The position numbers were made by a program, and so were the translations under genes. A stretch of DNA of 64,000 nt from contig JAHJSA010000050.1 of NCBI GenBank assembly GCA_018830645.1, forward strand, positions 78,050-142,049, in the 5' to 3' direction. This DNA is from Actinomycetota bacterium. GTDB lineage: Bacteria; Actinomycetota; Thermoleophilia; RBG-16-64-13. How positions within the stretch are numbered: position 1 is the first letter of the stretch; every line of letters starts with the position of its first letter. Below the pieces are notes generated by a model. It made no database searches. It saw only the letters and a list, made by a program, of their open reading frames with translations, and was not told the DNA's origin. Of the stretch, positions 16,115-24,122 are shown in pieces.

Positions 16115-17835
16115 TGCAGCTGCCGAGCGAAGAGATACCCCTGCGCAAGCCGGGGAAGAAGCGCACCGGCGAGATTCTCGTAGAGATGGGGCTACTCACA
16201 CCCCAGCAGCTCGAAGAGGCGCTCGAGGAACAGAAGACCTCGCATCTGCGCATCGGCGAAGTACTTGTAGCGAAGGGGTGGATCAAGCACACCGAGCTGA
16301 CCGAGGCCCTTGCCCGTCGTCTGGGTGTGCGGTATCTCGATCTCTCGACCACCAAGGTCGAGCATGCCGCGGCGAACCTGATCACCGAGAAGGACGCCAG
16401 GCGCTACGCGGCGATCCCCGTGTCGTACCTCAACGACCACACCTTGCTGGTGGCCATGGTCGATCCGGCCAACATCTTCGCGATCGACGACCTGCGTATC
16501 CTCACCGGGTGCGACGTCGAGCCGGCTATCGCCACCGAGGAAGACATCTTCGGGCAGATCTCAAAGCTACGGAGTCTCGAGGACAAGGTCGGCGCGAACC
16601 TCGAGGAGCAAGTCGAATCGACCGAACTCAGCCCCAACGAAGTGCGCGACATCAGGGAGCAGATCGACGAAGCTCCCATCGTCAAGTTGGTCAACAGCAT
16701 CATGGCGCAGGCAGCTGAGGACGGCGCGTCCGACATCCACTTTGAGCCTCAGGCCAAAGAGATGGTCATCCGCTTCCGCAACGACGGGGTGCTTCACGAG
16801 GTCATGTCGGTGCCCCGGCGCATGCAATCCGGAGTGCTCTCGCGCATCAAGATCATGGCCGACCTCGACATCGCCGAGCGCCGCGTGCCTCAGGACGGTC
16901 GTATCGGCCTCATGGTCGGAGGGAAGCCCATCGACATGCGGGTGGCCTCGCTGCCGACCGTGTACGGTGAGAAGATAGTGATGCGGCTTCTGGATAGGTC
17001 CAACGTCATGCTTCGTCTGCAGGACCTCGGTTTCTCGGAGAAGAGCCTTGCCCGATTCCGCAAGTCTTTCACGAAGCCGTATGGAGCGATGCTGGTAACG
17101 GGTCCGACGGGTTCGGGCAAGTCCACAACGCTGTATGCTACGTTGAACATACTGAACACGCCGGAGAAGAACATCATCACTGTCGAGGACCCTGTGGAGT
17201 ACCGATTGACCGGCATCAACCAGGTGCAGGCGAATCTGCGGGCGGGGCTGACCTTCCCTGTCGCCCTCAAGTCGATCCTGCGCTGCGACCCGGACATCGT
17301 CATGATCGGCGAGATCCGGGACAAGGAGACCGCTCAGATAGCCGTGGAGTCCGCTCTGACCGGTCACCTGGTCCTTTCGACTCTGCACACCAACGACGCT
17401 CCGGGCGCCCTGTCCCGTCTCACCGAGATGGGCATCGAGCCGTTCCTCACAGCTTCCGCCGTCGATTGCGTTCTCGCTCAGCGCCTCGCACGCAAGTTGT
17501 GTGAAGGGTGCAAGGAACCCTACAAGCCCACGCAGGAGATGCTCCGTCGGAACGACTTCCCCATGGAGGCCTGCGAAGACTGGGAGAACGTCACCCTCTA
17601 CAAGCCGGTAGGATGTCCGCGCTGCAACGGAACCGGCTACAAGGGGCGCCTCGGCATCTACGAGGTCATGCTGGTCACCGAGGCCATCGAGAGACTCACT
17701 GTCGAAAGGAAGAGCGCGGACGAGATCAGTCGTGTCGCGCAGGCAGAGGGGATGAAGAGCCTACGGGAGGACGGTATCGAGAAAGTGCTGCAGGGCCGTA
17801 CAGCGATCGAGGAGATCGCCCGTGTCATTGTGTGA
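16114..17835 (+). CDS. pilB: Type IV pilus extension ATPase PilB (GspE family)
   Basis: A 573-residue hexameric ATPase that powers pilus assembly at the inner membrane. An MshEN/GspE-N domain (residues about 15-160) is followed by the ATPase core: ASDIHFEP, Walker A GPTGSGKSTTLY (about 330), Asp box VEDPVEYR, Walker B DPDIVMIGEIRD, His box STLHTNDA. Two CxxC pairs, around 463-466 (CEGC) and 508-511 (CPRC), form the zinc site typical of PilB and absent in PilT. MshEN domains in this family can bind c-di-GMP in some bacteria. pilT and pilC follow directly, so this is a minimal pilus motor operon; no pilin, pilM-Q or pilD genes are in the window. Confidence 0.95.
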   Translation: MQLPSEEIPLRKPGKKRTGEILVEMGLLTPQQLEEALEEQKTSHLRIGEVLVAKGWIKHTELTEALARRLGVRYLDLSTTKVEHAAANLITEKDARRYAAIPVSYLNDHTLLVAMVDPANIFAIDDLRILTGCDVEPAIATEEDIFGQISKLRSLEDKVGANLEEQVESTELSPNEVRDIREQIDEAPIVKLVNSIMAQAAEDGASDIHFEPQAKEMVIRFRNDGVLHEVMSVPRRMQSGVLSRIKIMADLDIAERRVPQDGRIGLMVGGKPIDMRVASLPTVYGEKIVMRLLDRSNVMLRLQDLGFSEKSLARFRKSFTKPYGAMLVTGPTGSGKSTTLYATLNILNTPEKNIITVEDPVEYRLTGINQVQANLRAGLTFPVALKSILRCDPDIVMIGEIRDKETAQIAVESALTGHLVLSTLHTNDAPGALSRLTEMGIEPFLTASAVDCVLAQRLARKLCEGCKEPYKPTQEMLRRNDFPMEACEDWENVTLYKPVGCPRCNGTGYKGRLGIYEVMLVTEAIERLTVERKSADEISRVAQAEGMKSLREDGIEKVLQGRTAIEEIARVIV

Positions 17836-17906
17836 GCAGACGAGCCTCGGGGTCCCAGGGCAAGGCCTGCTCTTGATCTACCTGGCCCAGCGTCATGGAG
17901 GTGACC

Positions 17907-18971
17907 GTGGAACTCGTTGAGATCCTGAAGGAGGTGCTCGAGAGGGGAGCCTCCGACCTCCACATCTCAGTGGGGGTGCCACCGACTCTTAGGGTCAGCG
18001 GCAAGCTCGTGCATCTCGATGCCCCGAGGGTCACCACGAATGACGCGCGTTCCCTCATTTACAGCATCCTTACGCAGGATCAGCGCCAAAAACTCGAGAA
18101 CGACTGGGAGCTTGACTTCTCGTACTCCGTGCCCGGCCGAGCCCGGTTCCGGGTCAACGCGTATTTCCAGCGCAACAGCCTCGGAGCCGCTTTCCGTCTC
18201 ATCCCGGTGGACATCAAGTCCATCGACGAGCTGGGGTTGCCGCCGATTCTGCACGAACTAGCGCGCAAGCCACGCGGTTTCGTACTCGTCACTGGGCCCA
18301 CGGGCTCGGGCAAGTCCACGACCCTGGCAGCCATGATTGACGCGATCAACAAGGAGCGTGACGATCACATCATGACCATCGAGGATCCGATCGAGTTCCT
18401 TCACCGCCACCAGAACTGCATCGTGAACCAACGAGAGGTGGGAACCGACACGAAGTCCTTCGCCAAGGCCCTGAAGTCTGTGCTCCGGCAAGACCCCGAC
18501 ATCATCCTTGTGGGGGAGCTCCGCGATCTCGAGACGATCACGACCGCTCTGACCGCCGCGGAGACGGGGCATCTGGTCTTCGCGACACTTCACACTCAAG
18601 ACGCGCCTCAGACCATCGATCGCCTCATAGACGTGTTCCCGCCGCATCAGCAAGAACAGATACGTGTGCAGATCGCTGCGACCATCCAGGGCATCGTCAC
18701 GCAGCAATTGCTTGAGCGGCGCGACGGCAAGGGCCGGATCGCCGCCTGCGAGGTCTTGATCCCGACGCCTGCGGTTCGGAACCTCATCAGGGAGGGGAAG
18801 ACGCATCAGATCTACACCACCATGCAGACGGGCACCAAGCACGGCATGCAGACCATGGACTCCACCTTGGCCGACCTTGTGAGGCGAGGCCTGATCACGA
18901 AGGAACTGGCTGATCGTCGATCGTCGAATCCGGAAGACCTCAAACGACTCCTCGTATCTGGGGCGGCGTGA
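17907..18971 (+). CDS. pilT: Type IV pilus retraction ATPase PilT
   Basis: A 354-residue ATPase that drives pilus retraction and so twitching motility or DNA uptake. GTG 17907 is preferred over ATG 17895 because GGAGG (17897-17901) lies 5 bases before it and the product then starts with the family sequence MELVEILKEVLERGASDLH. Walker A GPTGSGKSTT, Asp box TIEDPIEF, Walker B DPDIILVGELRD, His box ATLHTQDA, and the PilT-specific AIRNLIRE-like motif (AVRNLIREGKTHQ) are all visible. A retraction ATPase means the pili are dynamic rather than a simple secretion pseudopilus. Confidence 0.95.
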   Translation: MELVEILKEVLERGASDLHISVGVPPTLRVSGKLVHLDAPRVTTNDARSLIYSILTQDQRQKLENDWELDFSYSVPGRARFRVNAYFQRNSLGAAFRLIPVDIKSIDELGLPPILHELARKPRGFVLVTGPTGSGKSTTLAAMIDAINKERDDHIMTIEDPIEFLHRHQNCIVNQREVGTDTKSFAKALKSVLRQDPDIILVGELRDLETITTALTAAETGHLVFATLHTQDAPQTIDRLIDVFPPHQQEQIRVQIAATIQGIVTQQLLERRDGKGRIAACEVLIPTPAVRNLIREGKTHQIYTTMQTGTKHGMQTMDSTLADLVRRGLITKELADRRSSNPEDLKRLLVSGAA

Positions 18972-19024
18972 CGCTCGGGCCACAGGGCGTTCGCGGGTAG
19001 CGCTGCAGGAAAGGAAGAGCCACC

Positions 19025-20239
19025 ATGACCACCTTCACATACACGGCTAAGCCATCGGGCGGCAGCCTGATGGACGGCGAGATACAGGGGGATTCGAAAG
19101 CCGCGGTGGCCGCCGAGCTCAGGCGGCGCGGCCTAACCGTGATGTCCCTCGAGGAGAAGAAGGGCCTACCCAACATCGGCGAGCTGCTCGAGGGCATGAG
19201 CAGTATCAAGCTCCGCGACAAGGTCATCTTCTCTCGACAGTTCGCCACCATGATCAACGCGGGTCTTGCGCTGCTCCGGGCGCTTTTTATCCTGGAAGAG
19301 CAGACGGAGAACCCGCGCCTCCAGAAGATCATCAAGGCCGTCCGCCAGGATGTCGAGGCGGGTATGCCCCTCTCGGACTCCTTCGAGAAGCACCCGATCG
19401 CGTTCGACAGACTCTACGTCAGTATGGTCCGGGCCGGCGAAGTCGGAGGGGTACTCGACCTGACCCTCGAACGCCTAGCGACCCAACTCGAGAAAGACGA
19501 CAGCCTCCGAAGATCGGTCAAGTCGGCCATGACGTACCCGATCCTCATCTTCGTCTTCGCGATCGTCGTGCTGTTCGCGCTCATCCTCTTCGTGATACCT
19601 GTGTTCGCCGGCATGTACGACGGATTGGGCGGTCAATTGCCGCTTCTCACCCGGATCATGGTGGGAGCAAGTGACTTTATGCGCTCGTTCTGGTTTGTCG
19701 TGTTCCCAGCCGCCTTCCTGCTCTTCTACGGGCTCAAGCGGCTCAAGAACACCAAGACGGGCACCGAGACCTGGGACAAGATCAAGCTGCGCCTGCCCAT
19801 GAAGCTGGGCCCGATCGTGCAGAAGATCGCCGTTTCCCGCTTCAGCCGGACGCTGGCGACGCTGGTGAGTTCCGGTGTGCCGATCCTGCAGGCCATCGAC
19901 ATCACGGGAAAGACCTCGGGCAACACGGTCATAGAGTACGCGATGGAAGCGGTCAGAGAGAACATCAAGAGCGGAGATTCGATCTCACGCCCTCTCGAGA
20001 AGATAAAGGTGTTTCCACCGATGGTCACCCAGATGATCGCCATCGGGGAGGAGACGGGTGCTCTCGACACCATGCTCCACAAGATCGCCGACTTCTACGA
20101 GGATGAGGTCGATTCCGCGGTCAAGTCACTCACGTCGATCATCGAGCCGATCATGATGATCTTCATCGGTGGCATCGTGGGCCTCGTCGTCGTCTCCATG
20201 TACCTGCCGATCTTCAACCTGTTCCAGTTGGTGGAGTAG
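19025..20239 (+). CDS. pilC: Type IV pilus inner-membrane platform protein PilC (GspF family)
   Basis: A 404-residue polytopic platform protein that couples PilB and PilT to the pilus fibre. Two T2SSF repeats (about residues 65-190 and 270-395), each ending in hydrophobic segments, with the family motifs FSRQFATMINAGLALLRAL and FSRTLATLVSSGVPILQA, and EETGALDTMLHKIADFYEDEV near the end. AAGGAAG 5-10 bases before the ATG is a good ribosome binding site. It is the third gene of the pilB-pilT-pilC run. Confidence 0.95.
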   Translation: MTTFTYTAKPSGGSLMDGEIQGDSKAAVAAELRRRGLTVMSLEEKKGLPNIGELLEGMSSIKLRDKVIFSRQFATMINAGLALLRALFILEEQTENPRLQKIIKAVRQDVEAGMPLSDSFEKHPIAFDRLYVSMVRAGEVGGVLDLTLERLATQLEKDDSLRRSVKSAMTYPILIFVFAIVVLFALILFVIPVFAGMYDGLGGQLPLLTRIMVGASDFMRSFWFVVFPAAFLLFYGLKRLKNTKTGTETWDKIKLRLPMKLGPIVQKIAVSRFSRTLATLVSSGVPILQAIDITGKTSGNTVIEYAMEAVRENIKSGDSISRPLEKIKVFPPMVTQMIAIGEETGALDTMLHKIADFYEDEVDSAVKSLTSIIEPIMMIFIGGIVGLVVVSMYLPIFNLFQLVE

Positions 20240-20279
20240 GCGCGAGCTATCCGACGCCGAAGGCGCACGGGCCGACTGG

Positions 20280-21134
20280 ATGTACATGTCTGGAGCTTCC
20301 AACGTGGAAGACGACATACGGGCAGCAGCCGCTTCTCTCGGGGTATCGGATGGGAGAGCCGGTGCGCAGCCCACCGGCAACCTGCCGCGAACGTTCCCGG
20401 CCAACGAAGCCCTGCTGGCCGCGTACCGGCGCGGAGATTTGGGCGCGCTCGATCGACTTCTCGAGAAGAACGAACCGTTGTTGCATCATGCTCTGAAGAG
20501 GTTCTCGTATTCCTCAGAGCCTTACGAGGACCTGTTCCAGGTCGCGCGCCTCGGCTTCATGAAAGCGGTCCACAGGTACGACGAGACCCGAGGCACCGCT
20601 TTCTCCACGTACGCTATCGCCATCGCCGACGGCGAGATCCGCCATCATCTTCGAGACGCCCTGTTGGTACGTCAACCGCGCTGGGCGCGAGGTCTCTACG
20701 CGCACATCGTCGAGGCGCAGACGGAGTTCTTCCGGGAGCACGGCCGCTCACCGACAATCGCGGAGGTGGCAGCCCTCGTCAACATCCAGGAGAAGGGCGT
20801 TCTGGAGATCATCAGAGCGCAGGCGAACCTCAACGTGCATTCCCTGGACGAGCCCTTCGACGAGCCCGATGGTGGCCGAGCGCCCGACAGGACCTTGGTC
20901 CGATCCATCCGCGCCGAATCGTTCTCGCTGCCCATCGAGGACCGTATCCTGTTGTACGAAGCCCTGGGCGTACTCTCCGACCTCCAGAAGAAGATTATAT
21001 ACCTGCTGTTCTTCCGTGATCTGACGCAGCAAGAGGTCGCAGACGAGATCGGCCTCACCCAGCGCGCCGTATCACGCGAAAACGTGAAGGCCATGGACCG
21101 GCTGAAGGCGATCCTGAGCAAACGCGTCTTCTGA
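20280..21134 (+). CDS. Sigma-70 family factor next to the pilus genes
   Basis: A 284-residue alternative sigma factor. Region 2 (YEDLFQVARLGFMKAVHRYD, AFSTYAIAIADGEIRHHLRD), a divergent region 3 (RSPTIAEVAALVNIQEKGV) and region 4 with helix-turn-helix (LTQQEVADEIGLTQRAVSRE) are visible. It resembles the SigB/SigF group more than FliA/WhiG by region 2-3 wording, but it is divergent. It starts 40 bases after pilC and may be co-transcribed with it. It is a candidate partner for the RsiG-like protein encoded at 23313-23591. Start codon uncertain between ATG 20280 and ATG 20286. Confidence 0.85.
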   Translation: MYMSGASNVEDDIRAAAASLGVSDGRAGAQPTGNLPRTFPANEALLAAYRRGDLGALDRLLEKNEPLLHHALKRFSYSSEPYEDLFQVARLGFMKAVHRYDETRGTAFSTYAIAIADGEIRHHLRDALLVRQPRWARGLYAHIVEAQTEFFREHGRSPTIAEVAALVNIQEKGVLEIIRAQANLNVHSLDEPFDEPDGGRAPDRTLVRSIRAESFSLPIEDRILLYEALGVLSDLQKKIIYLLFFRDLTQQEVADEIGLTQRAVSRENVKAMDRLKAILSKRVF

Positions 21135-21251
21135 CACCGCCTCGGCAGTCCTGGGCGACGATCCCTCGCAGGATTCCCCTACGTCCCAGCCGCTCTTCCA
21201 CGCACGATAATGTATGTTATGTAAAGAAGCCACCGTAAAGCGGCCTTCACG

Positions 21252-21764
21252 TCAGTACCGGATCAGACTGAAGACGTCGTAGCCCTCGAGGCGGTCACGC
21301 CCCTTCAGGAACTCCAACTCGATGACAAAAGCCAGGCCGACCACTATGCCGCCTGACTTCTCCACCAGCTCGATCTTCGCTCTCGCGGTTCCTCCTGTGG
21401 CAAGAAGGTCATCGTGGATGATGACGCGCTGGCCGGGCGCTATCGCGTCCACATGCATTTCGAGGCAGTCTACGCCGTACTCCAGGTCGTAGTCGGCGCG
21501 GGCCACGTCCCAGGGCAGCTTTCCCGGCTTTCGCGCCGCCGCGAAGCCAGCCCCCACCGCGTAGGCAAGTGCCGCGCCGAGGATGAACCCTCTGGCCTCC
21601 GCACCCAAGATCACATCAGGGGTCCGCTCCTTGCTGAAATCAGCGAGTCGCTCCACCGTATAGCGAAGCGCCTCAGCGTCTTGAAGGAGCGGCATTATGT
21701 CCTTGAAGATGATGCCCGCTTTCGGGAAATCGGGCACGTCTCGGATGAAGGTGCTTAAATCCAT
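21252..21764 (-). CDS. apt: Adenine phosphoribosyltransferase
   Basis: Purine salvage enzyme converting adenine and PRPP to AMP; 170 residues. Motifs: PDFPKAGIIFKDI at the N-terminus, GAEARGFILGAALA, and the PRPP-binding loop VIIHDDLLATGGTARA. It is the last gene of the minus-strand run rsiG-orf96-garA-ftsR-apt, 26 bases after ftsR. The 117 bases between its stop and the convergent sigma gene are relatively AT-rich at one point and hold no gene. Confidence 0.95.
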   Translation of the reverse strand: MDLSTFIRDVPDFPKAGIIFKDIMPLLQDAEALRYTVERLADFSKERTPDVILGAEARGFILGAALAYAVGAGFAAARKPGKLPWDVARADYDLEYGVDCLEMHVDAIAPGQRVIIHDDLLATGGTARAKIELVEKSGGIVVGLAFVIELEFLKGRDRLEGYDVFSLIRY

Positions 21765-21790
21765 GGGGCTCCTCGGGTCATCTTGGGAGG

Positions 21791-22543
21791 TCAGCCGGCA
21801 AGCCGCGAGAGTTCTCGGTACAGGAGCAGGTCGAGCAGACGAGCCATGAGCGAGCCGAGATCGGCCAGCGCCCGCGTCCCTTCCTCTCTCCTGTCCTTGT
21901 TCGCCGATCTCATCGCCGGCGCCACCACTTGTGCCAGCAACGCGGCCTCACGTTCCGCCGACGAACTGAGGACACGCAGATTGCGAGGCTCGACCCCATG
22001 GCGGCTCAAGAGGTCGCAGATGCGCACCACCTCCAGGTCTGGTTCCGAGAGGCGCGTTTCGGTCATCGGCGTGGCTGCATCGAAGAGATGGAACTCGGCA
22101 AGAGCACGAAGAAACGACTCCGAAACTCCGGTGATGCTCAACGCCTGGTCCCACGTGTACGCGGGTACTCCTCGCTTGAGGCCGCGAGGCGTGTCGAAGG
22201 GTCCGGAGGGTGCCAAGGGTCGGCCGACCGCTGAAGCGGTGCCACGCTCGAGGCGCTCTTTGATCACATCGAGGGGCAAGAACTCGTCCCGCTGAAGAGT
22301 CAGGATAGTGCGCAGCGTTCGGACAGCCGCCTGGCCGTACTTTCGGTAGCCCCCCGGAGTGCGCTCCGGCGACACGAGGCCTCGATCCTCCAGATAACGG
22401 ATCTTGCTGATGGTCAGGTCGGGGAACTCCCCGCGGAGGCGTGCCACCACTCCGCCGATCGCCAAGAGGGTCTCGGCCTGTCCCTCGAGAGCCCCCGCAG
22501 TCTCTCCGCCGGCCGTATCCTGACGCTGCGGGCGATCAGTCAT
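21791..22543 (-). CDS. MerR-family regulator, FtsR-like
   Basis: A 250-residue regulator. Residues about 28-95 form the MerR winged helix (LAIGGVVARLRGEFPDLTIS, IRYLEDRGLVSPERTPGGYR). The remainder has no metal-binding cysteines, so it is not a metal sensor. Size, the EFPDLTISKIRYLEDRGLV wording and the position directly after a GarA-like FHA gene match FtsR (Rv1828 type), the actinobacterial regulator of ftsZ and division genes. The start overlaps the FHA stop by one base, so the two are translationally coupled. The function is inferred from family and synteny. Confidence 0.8.
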   Translation of the reverse strand: MTDRPQRQDTAGGETAGALEGQAETLLAIGGVVARLRGEFPDLTISKIRYLEDRGLVSPERTPGGYRKYGQAAVRTLRTILTLQRDEFLPLDVIKERLERGTASAVGRPLAPSGPFDTPRGLKRGVPAYTWDQALSITGVSESFLRALAEFHLFDAATPMTETRLSEPDLEVVRICDLLSRHGVEPRNLRVLSSSAEREAALLAQVVAPAMRSANKDRREEGTRALADLGSLMARLLDLLLYRELSRLAG

Positions 22544-23010
22544 CAGTCGATCGGTTCCAGAAACGCCAGTTTGAACTTACCGATCTGCAGTTCATCGCCG
22601 TCGGCGAGGTGCTGGCGCTCGACTCTGCCCCGGTTGACATAGGTGCCGTTCAGGCTGTTCAGATCTTCGACCGCGTACCCGGTAGCATCGCGCACGACGC
22701 GGGCGTGATGACGAGAAACAGTGACATCGTCGAGGAACAGGTGGCTCTCCGGGTTGCGGCCGATGGTCAGGAGGTCGCTATCGAGGGGGATCTGCTCTCC
22801 CTCGCTACCCCCGCCCGCTCTGATCAGAAGAACAGGGTAGCGGCTCACCCCTCCGGAGACATCTGGGCCGGCTCCTGCCTCATCCCCATCGAGGGGCGCA
22901 TACGTGACGGTGGTCTCGGCGAGGTCGGCGATGACCAAGCGGCTGCCACAACGACTACAGAAGTTGGCGTCTCCGCTGTTCTCGAAGGAGCACTTGGCGC
23001 ACGAGGTCAT
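22543..23010 (-). CDS. GarA/OdhI-like FHA protein with an N-terminal zinc ribbon
   Basis: A 155-residue signalling protein. Residues 4-21 form a CxxC...CxxC zinc ribbon (C4, C7, C18, C21). E32-T33-T34-V35 sits in the same place, before the FHA domain, as the ETT phosphorylation motif of GarA/OdhI, whose Thr residues are targets of PknB/PknG-type kinases. Residues about 60-150 are an FHA domain (LTIGRNPESHLFLDD, VSRHHARV, NSLNGTYVNR). In mycobacteria and corynebacteria the unphosphorylated protein inhibits 2-oxoglutarate dehydrogenase. The gene neighbours (gcvH on one side, FtsR on the other) match Rv1826-Rv1828. The zinc ribbon is an addition relative to classical GarA. Confidence 0.85.
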   Translation of the reverse strand: MTSCAKCSFENSGDANFCSRCGSRLVIADLAETTVTYAPLDGDEAGAGPDVSGGVSRYPVLLIRAGGGSEGEQIPLDSDLLTIGRNPESHLFLDDVTVSRHHARVVRDATGYAVEDLNSLNGTYVNRGRVERQHLADGDELQIGKFKLAFLEPID

Positions 23011-23297
23011 GCCTCGTCCTCTTCTGTGTGGGCGAGCTGCCTCTGGTAGTGGGTGAATTCGGCCGCCATCTGATCCTCGATGCCTCGCAGTACTTCCGGG
23101 CTCTCCAGGATATGCGCGCGGTCCTCAGCATCTGTGTTGTTGATAATGTATGGGTCGGCCATCACCTGATCGAACCTCCGACCCTTGCTCAGTTCCGTCA
23201 CGATGTACCGGAGGATCCTCTCCTCGCGCACACCGACGGAGAGTTCGTGGAAGAGCCTCTCCATACCCCTTACGACTCGGTCGATCCTATCCCCCAT
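23007..23297 (-). CDS. Unrecognised small conserved-looking protein (orf96)
   Basis: A 96-residue soluble, mostly alpha-helical, charged protein with no signal peptide, membrane segment or known motif. It has a good ribosome binding site (GGAGG, 7 bases before ATG). It lies 15 bases after the RsiG-like gene and overlaps the FHA gene by 4 bases (ATGA), so all three are one operon. It contains a regular VREERILRYIVTELSKGR helix and an acidic C-terminal end. I do not recognise the family; by position it may act with the RsiG-like or GarA-like proteins. Confidence 0.6.
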   Translation of the reverse strand: MGDRIDRVVRGMERLFHELSVGVREERILRYIVTELSKGRRFDQVMADPYIINNTDAEDRAHILESPEVLRGIEDQMAAEFTHYQRQLAHTEEDEA

Positions 23298-23312
23298 GGG
23301 ACCACCTCCGCC

Positions 23313-23591
23313 TCAGAGCTCTTCTTCGGCCAACCCGCGGGAGCTGAGGATGCTGCTGAGCTTCTCGACGTCGCCCTCGACGAAGAGACTCTTGCCGCTC
23401 GAATGCTTGTCTCTCAGCCGACGAACCATCTCTGCGCGAAGGATGTCGAGCTTCGCGTGGATGATCCGGCGGGTCTTGGAGACCTCTCGCTCCTCTGCCG
23501 CCAGTTGCTCGGCGAGTACCTTGATCTCGTCATCGCCCTTCGACTGTATGTCGATGAGCAGTTCGAACGATGAGGTGTCGTAGTCGTTCAT
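23313..23591 (-). CDS. RsiG-like single-motif c-di-GMP-dependent anti-sigma factor
   Basis: A 92-residue all-helical protein. Residues 34-49 read E34-x3-S38-x2-R41-x3-H45-x3-D49, followed by ILRAEM. This is the RsiG c-di-GMP signature E(x3)S(x2)R(x3)Q(x3)D with His in place of Gln. Streptomyces RsiG has two such motifs; small one-motif homologues from basal Actinobacteria dimerise to bind c-di-GMP and hold the sigma factor WhiG. In Rubrobacter this switch controls type IV pili, and pilBTC plus a sigma gene lie about 2 kb away here. ATG 23591 is supported by a TTGATG-N17-TATACT promoter whose predicted start lies at the ATG. Which sigma factor it binds is not shown by the sequence. Confidence 0.75.
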   Translation of the reverse strand: MNDYDTSSFELLIDIQSKGDDEIKVLAEQLAAEEREVSKTRRIIHAKLDILRAEMVRRLRDKHSSGKSLFVEGDVEKLSSILSSRGLAEEEL

Positions 23592-23598
23592 GGCTTCT

Positions 23599-23627
23599 AG
23601 TATACCCCCGTGGCTACGAACCATCAA
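23599..23627 (-). promoter_or_regulatory. Near-consensus promoter of the rsiG-like operon, probably leaderless
   Basis: On the minus strand TTGATG (23622-23627), 17 bases, TATACT (23599-23604). The expected transcription start, about 7 bases after the -10, falls on or one base before the ATG at 23591. No ribosome binding site is possible, so the first gene would be translated from a leaderless mRNA, which is common in Actinobacteria. Confidence 0.65.
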
Positions 23628-23667
23628 CCTTGACTAGAGGTTGGCGACCACCGCCTCCCCCAAGATC

Positions 23668-23694
23668 AAGGGCAGGCACCACGCGCCTGCCCTT
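23668..23694 (-). terminator. Perfect 10-bp hairpin downstream of gcvH
   Basis: AAGGGCAGGC (23668-23677) pairs perfectly with GCCTGCCCTT (23685-23694) around a 7-base loop. It lies 41 bases after the gcvH stop and upstream of the rsiG promoter, so it separates the two transcription units. No clear T-run follows on the minus strand. Confidence 0.65.
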
Positions 23695-23735
23695 CGTGCT
23701 ACATGGTCTGTCCTACCGTACGGACGGCTGCAGGT

Positions 23736-24122
23736 TCACTCGTCCTGCTCTGCGAGGATCTGCTCGTATTCCTCGGCCGACATGAGTTCCTCGAGTTCGC
23801 TCGGGTCGCTCAGCTTGATCTTGATGAGCCAACCGTCTTCGTAGGGGCTCTCGTTGATCAACTCGGGAGCATCCACGACTTCCTCGTTAGTCTCGACGAT
23901 CGTGCCGCTCAGCGGAGCGTAGACATCGGTCACCGCCTTCACCGATTCGATCTCGGCATACGTAGTACCGGCGGCGACTTCCGTGCCTACCTCGGGAAGC
24001 TCGATGTAGACGATGTCGCCGAGGGCCTCCTGGGCGTAATCGGTCACACCGAGTACAGCGATGTCACCCTCGATACGGGCCCAATCATGCTCCTTGTGGT
24101 ACTTGAGGTTCTTGGGGTTCAC
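23736..24122 (-). CDS. gcvH: Glycine cleavage system H protein
   Basis: A 128-residue lipoyl carrier protein. The GTG start at 24122 has AAGGAG 5 bases upstream and yields MNPKNLKYHKEHDW. The lipoylated lysine is K62 in EIESVKAVTDVYAP. The gene is alone: no gcvT or gcvP is next to it. Its position beside the garA-ftsR operon mirrors Rv1826-Rv1828, so it may be kept here for regulatory or lipoate-relay reasons. The 81 bases upstream are too short for a glycine riboswitch and none is seen. Confidence 0.95.
   Translation of the reverse strand: MNPKNLKYHKEHDWARIEGDIAVLGVTDYAQEALGDIVYIELPEVGTEVAAGTTYAEIESVKAVTDVYAPLSGTIVETNEEVVDAPELINESPYEDGWLIKIKLSDPSELEELMSAEEYEQILAEQDE

Noticed and set aside
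21135..21251. Small RNA or terminator in the convergent sigma/apt gap
   Set aside because: Only an imperfect inverted repeat near GAAGCC/GGCCTTC and a short AT-rich patch; not enough to call a feature.
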